A stretch of DNA of 64,000 bases from Methylobacterium durans (GTDB lineage Bacteria; Pseudomonadota; Alphaproteobacteria; Rhizobiales; Beijerinckiaceae): NCBI RefSeq assembly GCF_003173715.1, contig NZ_CP029550.1, positions 5,720,001 to 5,784,000 on the forward strand, written 5' to 3'. The notes beneath the pieces were generated by a model. That model did no database searches, was not told the DNA's origin, and saw only the letters and a program-made list of their open reading frames with translations. The position numbers and the translations under genes are program-made. This document shows, one piece after another, positions 8,414 to 16,870 of this stretch; within the stretch, counting starts at the first letter, position 1; each line of letters begins with the position of its first letter.

Positions 8414-9565
8414 TCAGCTGTCCCCGCCGCGCCGCATATCTGCGTCTTGCGCCGGTTGTTTGAGCCAGCCGGAGCTTGGCCCTGGCCTCGGTGCCGCACC
8501 ATCCTGCAGCCGCCCGAAGGATGCCGGATCGGACCTCTCAGGGCTTTGGGAGGCGACGTAGGTGAACCGACGATGGTCGCGCCCGAGGTCGGACAGGCGC
8601 ATCAAGCCATCGACGGCATCCTTCCTGCCCGCCGCCCAACGGTCACGGATCGACGACGGCGAGTAGTCGAAGCTCTTGGCGGCGAGTTGGTCCGCGCCTG
8701 CCTGGTGGATGAGATGCAGCAGCGTCACCGCCGGCCCGGTTGGATTGAGCCGTTGCCGCAGTTCGTACTCGCGCTTGAGGCCTGCAATTGCCCGGCGCGC
8801 CGCGCTGGCAAAGATGAGATCGTTCGCGCGCTCCAGCACCGCGTCAATGGAAGCCGGTCGCGGCGCTCGCAGGCTGAACAGGTCCGAGGCAATGCAGAGA
8901 AGATCCCCGTCGGGCTCTGTTGCGAAAATCGGGTCGAGAGGCAGGTTGTTCGTGTAGCCGGCGTCGCACAGGACACGCCCATCCACCTCGACTGGTGGGA
9001 AGGCGGGCAGGATGGCCGTGCTGGCGAGGATGTGTTCGGGCCGGACAACCTCGCGAGCCGTATCGAAGTAGACTTCCTCGCCGGACTCGATGTCGACGCA
9101 GCCCACCGTCAGACGTGTGCCGCCTCGGTTCAGTCGCTCGAAGTCGACGAGGCGTTCCAAGGTCCGGAGAAGGGGCCGGTTGTCGAACAGCGCGACGTCG
9201 TTCGGCACCCACGGTAGGGCCGACCATAGGCCGGGCAACCGATGGCTGAAGATGCTCGGGCGCCCCCAGGCGAGCGCCAAGAGGGCGTGCAGTCCGTTGT
9301 AGACCTGGCGCGGCTTGAGCAGCCCGGTCGGGCTCGGGCCCGTGGCCTGTGTCGCCTCGTCCCAGAATTGGCGGAGCTTTGAGACGCGATCCTCAGGCGC
9401 GTTGCCCGCGACGATGGCGGCGGTCACCGCGCCGATGGATGCGCCGACGACCCAGTCGGGCCGGAGCCCGCGGTCGTGCAGCGCCTCATAGGTTCCGGCA
9501 TGGTAGGCGCCGACGGCGTTGCCGCCGGCAAAGACCAGGGCGAGGTCGCGTATCTTGTGCGGCAT
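8414..9565 (-). CDS. patatin-like phospholipase with DUF3734-type C-terminus
   Basis: A predicted Ser-Asp dyad lipid acyl hydrolase of 383 residues. The oxyanion loop GGNAVGAYHAG is near the N-terminus, the nucleophile elbow is GASIG, and the catalytic Asp lies in CDAGYTNNLP. The C-terminal third contains FDYSPSSIRDRWAAGRKDA, characteristic of the DUF3734 group of patatin proteins. No signal peptide, so it probably acts in the cytosol or at the inner membrane face. Start at MPHKIRDLALVFAGG; a longer form from 9601 is possible but adds a basic segment of doubtful coding value. It stands alone between the KaiC unit and the SDR gene. Confidence 0.88.
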   Translation of the reverse strand: MPHKIRDLALVFAGGNAVGAYHAGTYEALHDRGLRPDWVVGASIGAVTAAIVAGNAPEDRVSKLRQFWDEATQATGPSPTGLLKPRQVYNGLHALLALAWGRPSIFSHRLPGLWSALPWVPNDVALFDNRPLLRTLERLVDFERLNRGGTRLTVGCVDIESGEEVYFDTAREVVRPEHILASTAILPAFPPVEVDGRVLCDAGYTNNLPLDPIFATEPDGDLLCIASDLFSLRAPRPASIDAVLERANDLIFASAARRAIAGLKREYELRQRLNPTGPAVTLLHLIHQAGADQLAAKSFDYSPSSIRDRWAAGRKDAVDGLMRLSDLGRDHRRFTYVASQSPERSDPASFGRLQDGAAPRPGPSSGWLKQPAQDADMRRGGDS

Positions 9566-9631
9566 CCGTGCCTTCGCGCGTCGAGAGGAATGGGGCCCCA
9601 CCTGAATACGGCCGCGGGCAGCGGCCGCGGG

Positions 9632-10630
9632 TCAGCGGCGCGGACCGGGCCGCGTGCCGATGATGACCGCGGCCGTCGCGACCAGACCAGCGGCGAGCAC
9701 GGCGGCGGTTGCGAGTGGGTGCAGGGTCGCCCTGGTGTAGGCGCTCGTGCGCATGACGGGGACCGGCGGGTCGCCGCGGACCGCGCCGGCATGCCGCGGG
9801 GCATGCAGGGCGCCCTCGGGGTCCCTGGGCCTCTCCGACCGCTTCTGCAGGGCGATGATGGCCGGCGCGAGCTCGTCATAGGCGCCAGGCGCGAACTCTT
9901 TGCCCATCACGAACATCTTGCCCCCGCCGCCGACGAAGATGTCGCGCTGCGGGTGCACGGCGGCGTGCAGGATGGCATTGGCCACCTCCTCAGGCGGGTA
10001 GATCGGCGGCGGCAGCGTCGGTTCGCGGTCCATGTAGTTGCGCGCCCGGTTCGGCAGCGGCGTGTCGATGGAGGCGGGCTTCACCAAGGTCACGGAGACC
10101 GGTGCGCCCTCCGCGATGAGTTCCATGCGCACGGTGTCGGTGAAGCCCTTCACCGCGTGCTTGGAGGTCGCGTAGAGGCCCTGGAACGGGAAGGCCAGGT
10201 CGGAGGCGATGCTGCCGACGTTGATCAATGCCCCGCCGCGCTCGCGCAGGTGCTCCACGGCGACCAACGAGCCGTTCACGGTGCCCCAGAGGTTGGTCCG
10301 GATCAGGCGCTCGTGGTCCTCGTGAGTTATCTCGCGCAACGGGCCGTAGACGGTCAGGCCGGCGACGTTGACCCAGGTGTCGAAGCCGCCAAACGTCGCC
10401 ATCGCCTTTGCGGCGATGGCCTGGACGTCCTCGCGCCGGCCGACGTCTGCCACGACGTAGGCGGCCTTCGGGCCTAGCTCGTCGGCGACCCGGGCGAGCA
10501 CGTCCTCGCTGCGGGCGGCGAGCACCACCCGCGCGCCGCGCTCGGCGGCCATGCGGGCAGTCGCCAAGCCGATGCCGCTCGACGCGCCGGTGACGACGAT
10601 GACCTGCTCGTGCAGCGGCTTGTGCGCCAT
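9632..10630 (-). CDS. SDR-family oxidoreductase with C-terminal membrane tail
   Basis: A 332-residue short-chain dehydrogenase. The cofactor motif is TGASSGIG near residue 15, the NAG-like motif is NVAGLTVYG, and the active-site pair is in LYATSKHAV. The C-terminal extension after about residue 285 holds one hydrophobic stretch, ATAAVLAAGLVATAAVIIG, followed by a basic end GTRPGPRR. This suggests a tail anchor that holds the enzyme at the membrane. Long SDRs of this type are common in methylobacteria; the substrate is unknown. The start Met follows the broken DUF1989 gene by about 45 nt, so it may be the last gene of that operon. Confidence 0.85.
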   Translation of the reverse strand: MAHKPLHEQVIVVTGASSGIGLATARMAAERGARVVLAARSEDVLARVADELGPKAAYVVADVGRREDVQAIAAKAMATFGGFDTWVNVAGLTVYGPLREITHEDHERLIRTNLWGTVNGSLVAVEHLRERGGALINVGSIASDLAFPFQGLYATSKHAVKGFTDTVRMELIAEGAPVSVTLVKPASIDTPLPNRARNYMDREPTLPPPIYPPEEVANAILHAAVHPQRDIFVGGGGKMFVMGKEFAPGAYDELAPAIIALQKRSERPRDPEGALHAPRHAGAVRGDPPVPVMRTSAYTRATLHPLATAAVLAAGLVATAAVIIGTRPGPRR

Positions 10631-10674
10631 GTCCGGTTCGCTCCGTGTCGCCCCCGAAGGGAGACCCGGCATGG

Positions 10675-11347
10675 CTACGCGCCAGACGCCGAAGCGTTGC
10701 GCGCACCCTGACCTTCGTGGTCGCCTGCACCCGCCTCCTTCGGCGTTCGCGCCCGCTCGATCCGGTAGTGGATCGGCTTGAAGCTGCCGTTGTTCGACTG
10801 CAGCGCCGAGCATGCGGTGAGGCCGATGACGAGGTCGGCCTCAGCCTCGAAGGTGATGCGGTCTCCGGCCTGGCTCAGCGGCGGCTCGACCGTCAAGGCG
10901 CCCGTGCGCCGTCGACGGGGACGTTCATGAAGCAGTTGAACGCTACCGGGATGCGGTCGGGGCGACGCCGTACGGGGCGAGCGCGTGGGCGAGGTTGCCG
11001 AAGCAGCCGCGGTGCGGGTCCGCGTCGCCGTAGATGATGCGGAAGGTGTCGGCCGAGCACGGGGTCAGCAGGAAGTCGTGCCGACCGACAGTGTCCTCGA
11101 CGATGCGCAGGAGGACGTTCGAGCGGTTAGAGTAGAGCGGGTCGCCCGTCGTCAGGTGTATCCGGCTCGCGTAATCGAGCGTGCGTCCCGACGAGATCAC
11201 CTCGTCGAGGTCGTGGCGGTTGAAGGCCAGGAGATCGGCCACTTGCTCGCCTCGCGGGTCGATGACGGTGAGGCGGTCGCCCTTGTCGAGGGTGAAGGCC
11301 ACGCCCGAGCGCGGCGCGATCTCGTGGGTGCCGGCGTCAGCGCACAT
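10675..11347 (-). pseudogene. urea-carboxylase-associated (DUF1989) protein, two frameshifts
   Basis: The intact-looking N-terminal part starts MCADAGTHEIAPRSGVAFTL and includes YASRIHLTTGDPLYSNRSNV and PHRGCFGNL, typical of the DUF1989 family often found beside urea carboxylase genes. After APYGVAP the frame is lost near 10952. The expected continuation DRIPVAFNCFMNVPVDGA is readable one frame over. A second shift near 10907 is needed to reach ALTVEPPLSQAGDRITFEAE. Each shift looks like a single missing base. Either the gene is dead or the assembly has two errors. It overlaps the end of the YcgG-like gene by about 10 nt. Confidence 0.8.
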
Positions 11348-12041
11348 TGGCGCCCCCTGCGTTCGCGCGGCGCGGCCGGAAGGGGCAGCGCCACTCCTCG
11401 CCGACGACTCGGCCGCTGTACTGGCGCGCCTCGGACGCCTCGCCATGGCGAGCCAGCATTGGGTTGACCGAGCCGGCCAGTGCCTCATCCCGCCGCAGGA
11501 TGGATGAGCGCAGCTTCTCGTAGCGGCCCGCTTCGCGCAGCTGCTCGAACTGGGCGTGCAGGTTGAACACCAGCGCCGGCGACGAGAACCGGCGCGCGGG
11601 CCGGCTCGCGTTCGGGTGCAGGCCCACGACGAAAAACGCCTCGCCGGCGAAGCTCATCGAGAAGTGCGGGTTGTCCGGCTCCTGGGCTACGCGACCGTCC
11701 CAGGGATGGCCGAGCCAGGCGTCCTTGTCGGCCAGCGACTGCACCCGGTCCCAGAGGTGCCGCTCGAAGCCCTCCTCGTCGAGGTGACCTGGGCCCTCGA
11801 AGACCACCGCGAAGCTCTGGAACAGGTCCGGCCGCCTCCGGTAGCGCGCCGCGAAGGCCATCAGCGCCGGGTAGATGCGCATGTCGTCCCAGGCCGAGGT
11901 GATGTCGCGGGCGACCAGGACGCGCATCTGGCCCTTCGACAAGGCCGACTTGGCACCGACGCACGGGAACCCCGCATCGCGGATGAAGGTGCGGAAGGCT
12001 TCGGCCTGCGGATGGTTGGTATCGTCTCGGGGCAGTTGCAT
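11337..12041 (-). CDS. YqcI/YcgG-family haem-type oxygenase (GntA-like)
   Basis: A 234-residue protein of the YqcI/YcgG family. Seen: FPCVGAKSAL near the N-terminus, ALMAFAARYRRRPDLFQSFAVVF, DPxx-like segment HPWDGRVAQEPDNPHFSMSF, the conserved NLHAQFEQLR, and WRCPFRP near the C-terminus. The characterised member GntA is a haem-dependent N-hydroxylase acting on a guanidino amino acid in guanitoxin biosynthesis; substrate transfer to this protein is inference. Start at MQLPRDDTNHPQAEAF. It is coupled to the DUF1989 gene and, across the IS481 insertion, lines up with an amidotransferase gene on the same strand. The IS lies about 75 nt upstream of the start and probably separates it from its promoter. 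Confidence 0.82.
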   Translation of the reverse strand: MQLPRDDTNHPQAEAFRTFIRDAGFPCVGAKSALSKGQMRVLVARDITSAWDDMRIYPALMAFAARYRRRPDLFQSFAVVFEGPGHLDEEGFERHLWDRVQSLADKDAWLGHPWDGRVAQEPDNPHFSMSFAGEAFFVVGLHPNASRPARRFSSPALVFNLHAQFEQLREAGRYEKLRSSILRRDEALAGSVNPMLARHGEASEARQYSGRVVGEEWRCPFRPRRANAGGANVR

Positions 12042-12116
12042 CGGAACTCGGCACGCACGTCGCACGGTTGCGCGCGAAACCGGCACAGGGTTCCGCGGCC
12101 TCAGGCAACGGTCCCG

Positions 12117-13172
12117 CCTAGGTGTTTGATCCCAGGGTTTGATGGTGCAGTTTTCTCACGAGAGTGGAAGGACGCGCTATGGGCCAGGTTCAGCACGGGA
12201 GCGCCACGACGACAGCGGCAGTCCGTCGAGCGATACAGCATAGTCAAGCGAGCCTGAGGGCGTTGGCGGCCCGTTACGGCGTCAACCCGAAGACCGTCGC
12301 GAAGTGGAAGAAGCGGTCCTCGGTGGCTGACCGGAAGACGGGGCCAACGGAACACCGGTCTACGGTGCTGACGGCCGAGAACGAGGCGGTGATCGTCGCC
12401 TTTCGCCGGCACACCCTGCTGCCACTCGACGACTGCCTCTACGCCCTGCAGCCGACGATCCCGCACCTTACACGCTCAAGCCTGCACCGGTGCCTGCAGC
12501 GCCATGGCATCTCGCGGCTCCCCGAAGTGGATGGCGACAAGCCGCTACGTGCAAAATTCAAGCGCTACCCGCTCGGCTACTTCCACATCGATATCGCCGA
12601 GGTGCACACCAAAGAAGGCCGACTCTACCTGCTTGTGGCGATCGACCGGACCTCCAAGTTCGCCTTCGCCGAGTTGCACGAGAAGGCCACGCGCCGGGTC
12701 GCCGGCAACTTCCTGCGGGCCCTTGCTGCCGCCGTTCCCTACAAGATCCACACGGTGCTCACCGACAACGGCACGCATTTCACCGAGCCGTCCGGGAACA
12801 CTTGGACGCCGGAAGAGATCAGAGCGATGCGCGCCGAGAAGGTGCTGTTCCGCTGCCACTCCTTTGAGGGCGCCTGCGCCGACCTCAACATCGAGCACCG
12901 TCTCACGAAGCCGCGCCATCCCTGGACGAATGGTCAAGTTGAGCGGATGAACCGCACGATCAAGGACGCCACCGTCAAGCGCTTCTACTACGACAGCCAC
13001 AGTCAGCTTCGGCAGCACCTCGCCGACTTCGTGGCCGCCTATAACTTCGCCCGCCGCCTCAAGACGCTACGCGGCCTCACGCCCTACGAAGCTATCTGCA
13101 AAGCTTGGACGGAGGAGCCCTCTAGGTTCACCCAGAACCCGCACCACCAAATCCCGGGACCAAACACCTAGG
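12117..13172 (+). mobile_element. IS481-family insertion sequence
   Basis: A 1056-bp element with 32-bp imperfect inverted repeats. The left end, 12117-12148, begins CCTAGGTGTTTGATCCCAGG. The right end, 13141-13172, read on the minus strand begins CCTAGGTGTTTGGTCCCGGG. About 28 of 32 positions match. It sits between the YcgG-like gene and the amidotransferase gene of what was probably one operon. Confidence 0.9.
12179..13171 (+). CDS. IS481-family transposase
   Basis: A 330-residue transposase with an N-terminal helix-turn-helix (RALAARYGVNPKTVAKWKKR) and an integrase catalytic core. The first catalytic Asp is in YFHIDIAEV, the second in TVLTDNGTHF, and the Glu is in TNGQVERMNRTIKDA. The reading frame is intact and ends inside the right inverted repeat. 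An in-frame Met at 12164 is an alternative start. Confidence 0.93.
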   Translation: MGQVQHGSATTTAAVRRAIQHSQASLRALAARYGVNPKTVAKWKKRSSVADRKTGPTEHRSTVLTAENEAVIVAFRRHTLLPLDDCLYALQPTIPHLTRSSLHRCLQRHGISRLPEVDGDKPLRAKFKRYPLGYFHIDIAEVHTKEGRLYLLVAIDRTSKFAFAELHEKATRRVAGNFLRALAAAVPYKIHTVLTDNGTHFTEPSGNTWTPEEIRAMRAEKVLFRCHSFEGACADLNIEHRLTKPRHPWTNGQVERMNRTIKDATVKRFYYDSHSQLRQHLADFVAAYNFARRLKTLRGLTPYEAICKAWTEEPSRFTQNPHHQIPGPNT

Positions 13173-13200
13173 CCGCGTTCCGCGTGGGCTGGGTGCTGTC

Positions 13201-14085
13201 CTACCTATCCACAGCCAGCAGGCCCTCCCGGCCGAGCCGCGCGAGCGCCTCGATGAAGTTGCGCATCTCGGCCAGCCTGAGCCGCTCGTCGGTGACCTGC
13301 TCATCCAGGCCCAAGCGCCAAGCGAGATCGCGCCGTCCCGGCTCCCGATGCAGGGCATCGACTTGGCGGGCGTAAGCCTCGACGTCCTCTCGGTCCCGCG
13401 CGAGCCCCGCCTCGACCAGGGTGTCCGCCTGCCGGCGCAGGGCGCCGGCTACCTCGTCGAGGCCGATCTCGGGATGGTACTGCACGCCCCAGAACAACCC
13501 GCCGTCGAAGCGGATCTCGGCGGCCTGGACGGCGGTGACGCGGTTGCCGGCGAGCAGCGTGGAACCGGGTGGCAGCGCCTCGACCTCGTCGGTGTGGATG
13601 GCCGGTGCGTCGTATGCCGCGGGCCGTCCAGCCAGCAGCGGGTGCGCGCGTCCTGCCTCGGTCGGTGCGATCCGTCGCGCGAAAGCGGCCTCCGGGCTGC
13701 GGGCGTTCGGGCGCACGCTGCCTCCGGCTGCGACTGTCGCGACCTGCAGGCCGGCGCAGGAGCCGAATGATGGCGTACCGGCCGCGAACACGGCCCGCAT
13801 GAAGCCGATCGTGCGCCGGGTCTCCGGCGTCTCCTCGTAGAGGTGCAGCGGCGAGCCGGTGAGGAACACCGCGTCGTACCCGGCCAGGCTGGCTCCGGGT
13901 GGCAGCGCCGCTTCGGCGTCGGCCGGCTGGATGCGGTCGCAGGCGGCGCCCGGCGTGAGCCTCAGCAGGATGTCGAGGTAGGTCTCGCCCGACGAGCGAC
14001 CGACGCTTTTCCGGCGCTCCTCGCGCGCGTCGGGCGTCTCGCTCTCGGCCACGAGGAACCGGAACGTCGATGGGACTGAACTCAC
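13201..14085 (-). CDS. class I glutamine amidotransferase-like protein
   Basis: A 294-residue protein with a GATase1 fold. The nucleophile Cys is in FGSCAGLQVA and the His/Glu pair is in GVQYHPEIGLDE, so a full catalytic triad is present and it can be expected to release ammonia from glutamine or hydrolyse a related gamma-glutamyl substrate. The C-terminal 70 residues are helical and unusual for GMP-synthase-type domains. It follows the 80-residue gene by 15 nt. Downstream, the YcgG-like and DUF1989 genes continue on the same strand beyond the IS481 element. This suggests a four- or five-gene operon acting on a nitrogen-rich small molecule; the pathway is inferred. Confidence 0.85.
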   Translation of the reverse strand: MSSVPSTFRFLVAESETPDAREERRKSVGRSSGETYLDILLRLTPGAACDRIQPADAEAALPPGASLAGYDAVFLTGSPLHLYEETPETRRTIGFMRAVFAAGTPSFGSCAGLQVATVAAGGSVRPNARSPEAAFARRIAPTEAGRAHPLLAGRPAAYDAPAIHTDEVEALPPGSTLLAGNRVTAVQAAEIRFDGGLFWGVQYHPEIGLDEVAGALRRQADTLVEAGLARDREDVEAYARQVDALHREPGRRDLAWRLGLDEQVTDERLRLAEMRNFIEALARLGREGLLAVDR

Positions 14086-14100
14086 GATTTTCGTACTTTC

Positions 14101-14343
14101 TCAGTGTCCACGTGGCATGGGGAACCAGGGCCGCAGGCTGGCGAGCCCTGCCGCGAAGCGCGCGTTCGAGATGGCGCCGAGAGTCTCGACCGAGGCTCCG
14201 GCTGTCTGGGCCTCCGATTCGAAGGCGATCAGCCGCTCCAACAAGGCGTCTGCCACGGCGGGGATAACTGACAGGTGTTGGTCGGCGAGCATCTCGTGCA
14301 GCCGCCGCATGTAAGGGCAATCCTGATCGCGCTCGACCGCCAT
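14101..14343 (-). CDS. small hypothetical protein, 80 aa
   Basis: Starts MAVERDQDCPYMRRLHEMLA and is mainly helical, ending in a proline-rich RPWFPMPRGH. No known domain recognised. It is the first gene of the run leading to the amidotransferase, separated by 15 nt, and so is probably part of the same pathway, perhaps as a partner subunit. An upstream in-frame Met at 14502 would add 53 residues of low-quality sequence and is not preferred. Confidence 0.6.
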   Translation of the reverse strand: MAVERDQDCPYMRRLHEMLADQHLSVIPAVADALLERLIAFESEAQTAGASVETLGAISNARFAAGLASLRPWFPMPRGH

Positions 14344-14511
14344 GGCGCCTCTGCCTCCGACTGACCCATGCCTGCCTCCGGCCCGGAGGACGCCTGGGAC
14401 AACCGCTGCCGTGAGGAAGGGTTTGCTCTGGCGCCTGCGGCATCCTGCTCCGGAAGACAGACAACCGACGCGCTCCACGTTAGGAAGCCCTTCTCCTTCC
14501 AAGGCTTCCGC

Positions 14512-14955
14512 ATGTGGTATCTCTACGGCTTCGCCATGCTCGCCGGGCTCGCGAACGCGATCCAGCCCGGCCCGAACTCGACCCTGGCCAAGGCATCCTC
14601 GCAGCCGTTCTTCGCTGGGCTCGTCGTGGTCGTCGTCAGCGGGGCCGCCCTGCTGGTCACAGGCCTGGTCTCCGGCTGTCTGAGCGTGCCGAGCTATGAG
14701 CAGGCGACCCAGATTCCTTGGTGGGCCTGGTGCGGCGGCATCCTCGGCACGGTGCTGACGCTATCGCAACTGTTCATCGCCCCGAAACTCGGCGCGGCGC
14801 CGTGCCTGGGCACGCTGGTGACGGTGGGCGTGCTCGCCTCCATCGTCCTCGACCACTACGGCTGGGTCGGGTTCGAGGTGCACCATGCCACCATCGGGCG
14901 GGTGCTCGGCGGCGTCCTGATGGTTGCGGGCGTGGCGCTGGTCGCGCTGTTCTGA
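14512..14955 (+). CDS. DMT-type small membrane transporter (DUF606/YdcZ-like)
   Basis: A 147-residue integral membrane protein with about five hydrophobic helices. It starts MWYLYGFAMLAGLANAIQPG, with the Gly/Pro/Asn-rich motif PGPNSTLAK at the first loop, then AAPCLGTLVTVGVLASIVLDH and a final LGGVLMVAGVALVALF. This matches the half-size YdcZ (DUF606) branch of the drug/metabolite transporter superfamily. Start at the Met before the first helix; the longer frame upstream encodes polar sequence without membrane character. It is divergent from the 80-residue gene. Confidence 0.8.
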   Translation: MWYLYGFAMLAGLANAIQPGPNSTLAKASSQPFFAGLVVVVVSGAALLVTGLVSGCLSVPSYEQATQIPWWAWCGGILGTVLTLSQLFIAPKLGAAPCLGTLVTVGVLASIVLDHYGWVGFEVHHATIGRVLGGVLMVAGVALVALF

Positions 14956-14979
14956 GGGCTGAATGGAGCTGAGGCTCAG

Positions 14980-15975
14980 TCAGGCCGAGCCGCCGCGCCT
15001 GTCGGCTCCGCCGACCTCCTCCTCGGTCGGCAACTCGCAGCGGTTGTGGATGTCCGTTGCCGCCATGGCAGCATGGCCCATCGCCACCACCACCTGATCG
15101 AGCCCACGCACCACGCCACCTGCTGCGTAGAGGCCCGCCACCGTGGTGCGGTTGTGCTCGTCGACTATGAGCGCTCCCGTCCCGTCGTGCTCGGCGCCGA
15201 TCTTCAAGGCGAGCTCGGACCGCAGCTTCAATCCCAGCGCGGAGTAAAGCACCTCGAATCGATGCTCCTTGCCGCTTGCCGTGCGCAGCCGCGTGAGCCT
15301 GCCGTCCTCAATGTCGAGGTGCACCACCGGCTCGTGGACGACCCGGATGCCATGCTCTTCTTCGACGCGCTCGCGCTCGCGCGCGTCGAGGAGCATGGCT
15401 TGGCCGAGCGTCAGCAGGGTTACGTCGCGCGAGTAGGTGCGGGCCACGAAGACCGCCTCCCCGAGCCCTCGGTCGCCGTGGCCGATCACCGCGATACGCT
15501 TGCCTCTCGCCTCGTAGCCGTCGCAGATCGGGCAGTAGCGCACGAGCCCCCGCCGGACCGCGTCGGGTAGCCCGGGCAGGTCCGGCTCCACGTCGTCCGC
15601 GCCCGTTGCGAGGAGCACCCGGCGCGCCCTGACCTCACGTGCGATGCCTTTTCCTATTCCCTCCTCAAAGCTCGCGATGAAGCCTCCCTCCATCGCGCGC
15701 AGCGCCGTAACGGTGCCGTTCACGATCCGGGCGCCGTAGCGCGCGACGTGCTCGCGTTGCCGGGCGATGATCTCCCGCCCGGAGATGCCGTCGACGAAGA
15801 CCGGCACGTTGTGGCTGGTTGGTATCCAGGACGCGCGGGAGTCGCCTGCATCCACCACCAGGAAGCGGCGCCCGAAGCGGGCCAGGTAGAGGGCAGCCGT
15901 CAGGCCGGCGGGGCCGCCGCCCACAATGACGCAGTCGAGCAGCTCGTCGAAGTCACCGGAGCAAGGCCCCGCCAT
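14980..15975 (-). CDS. thioredoxin-reductase-like FAD/NAD(P) oxidoreductase
   Basis: A 331-residue two-dinucleotide-domain flavoprotein. The FAD motif is [20 protein letters not shown] at residues 15-34. The redox-active-like motif CPICDGYE sits at the position of the CxxC of thioredoxin reductases. The NAD(P) motif is [16 protein letters not shown]. The C-terminal FAD segment is [20 protein letters not shown]. It converges with the YdcZ-like transporter gene. Electron acceptor unknown; a thioredoxin, glutaredoxin or small-molecule disulfide are all possible. Confidence 0.88.
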   Translation of the reverse strand: MAGPCSGDFDELLDCVIVGGGPAGLTAALYLARFGRRFLVVDAGDSRASWIPTSHNVPVFVDGISGREIIARQREHVARYGARIVNGTVTALRAMEGGFIASFEEGIGKGIAREVRARRVLLATGADDVEPDLPGLPDAVRRGLVRYCPICDGYEARGKRIAVIGHGDRGLGEAVFVARTYSRDVTLLTLGQAMLLDARERERVEEEHGIRVVHEPVVHLDIEDGRLTRLRTASGKEHRFEVLYSALGLKLRSELALKIGAEHDGTGALIVDEHNRTTVAGLYAAGGVVRGLDQVVVAMGHAAMAATDIHNRCELPTEEEVGGADRRGGSA

Positions 15976-16254
15976 CAGCCCATCCGCACCCGAGCAAAGT
16001 AAACGCCTTGGAATGACTGGATCCTACCGGCATCGGTTCCATGTCCGGACGAAGCCCCGCGTGCCGCTGGCCGGGGCATCGACCGCGGCGCCTCGGTTCG
16101 GCAAGGCCGGACCCGTCGGGCGTAGGAACCGGTCGAGGGCGCGGGGTCGTTCCAAGGACCGGGCCCGTACAGTCCCATCAGTATCGCCGCCACGTTGGTC
16201 CTGGCAGTCCCTGCCAGGCGGGTCGAGGCGTGCTCCCGGCTCGGGCTCCCGTCG

Positions 16255-16443
16255 TCAACGTGCCACAGTCCTTGCTTGCTCCAGAGCCTGCATGAGCTCG
16301 GCGAGGCGCGGGTCGAGGGCCTCATCGACGACCGGCTCGTATATCTCCTGCAGATAGCGGCCCAGGCGCTCGCGCGTCAGGGCATCGAGCACGGGCGGCC
16401 TCCCGCTCTCGTCACCGCGTGCATCGCCGGGCTCGGACGCCAT
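16255..16443 (-). CDS. NepR-like anti-sigma factor peptide
   Basis: A 62-residue protein with disordered N-terminus and two helices, ERLGRYLQEIYEPVVDEALD and DPRLAELMQALEQ. The pattern of an amphipathic helix, an acidic/proline turn and a second helix resembles NepR, which holds the general-stress sigma factor EcfG until PhyR is phosphorylated. No phyR or ecfG gene is in the window, so the assignment rests on sequence resemblance. It follows the secreted-protein gene by one base. A PAS/HWE kinase fragment, a class that signals to PhyR, lies about 1 kb away. Confidence 0.55.
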   Translation of the reverse strand: MASEPGDARGDESGRPPVLDALTRERLGRYLQEIYEPVVDEALDPRLAELMQALEQARTVAR

Positions 16444-16444
16444 C

Positions 16445-16699
16445 TCAGCCCCTCCTGCCGCTCTTCTCGTGGCGTTCGACCTCCGTCCGGCAGGCCGGCG
16501 AGAGGTCGGCCATGTTCTTCCGGAAGCAAGCTTGAACCTCCGGCCCGTCCCGAGGGAGGTCCCCGTAGTAGATCGCGTAGTCGCCGCTGCAGCGCGCCTT
16601 CAGGGCTTCCCGGTCGGGCTGGGACGGGGAGCCGGCTCTCGCGTCCTGGACGCAGGCTGCGAACCCGATGGCGAGGGCGACGACGGTACGGTGGTGCAT
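16445..16699 (-). CDS. small secreted Cys-containing protein, 84 aa
   Basis: Begins with a signal peptide, MHHRTVVALAIGFAACVQDA, ending near ARAG. The mature part contains LKARCSGDYAIYYGDL and VQACFRKNMADLSPACRTEV, resembling the cysteine-rich repeat seen in many alphaproteobacterial periplasmic proteins. One of the usual cysteines appears replaced by Tyr (IYYGD). Likely periplasmic, function unknown. Coupled to the NepR-like gene downstream. Confidence 0.72.
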   Translation of the reverse strand: MHHRTVVALAIGFAACVQDARAGSPSQPDREALKARCSGDYAIYYGDLPRDGPEVQACFRKNMADLSPACRTEVERHEKSGRRG

Positions 16700-16870
16700 A
16701 AGTTGGCCGTCCTGCGCGTGGGTGGGATCCCGGGTTCGCGTGACGGCGCCTGCGCGGGGGCTGTCATCGACCGGTCAACCCGCTCGATGTCCAAGGGTGC
16801 CTGCGCCAGTGGCCCGGACCGCCCGTACCCACGGCGGGGCGCGACAGGCCCGGGTGGTCGGAACCCGTCG

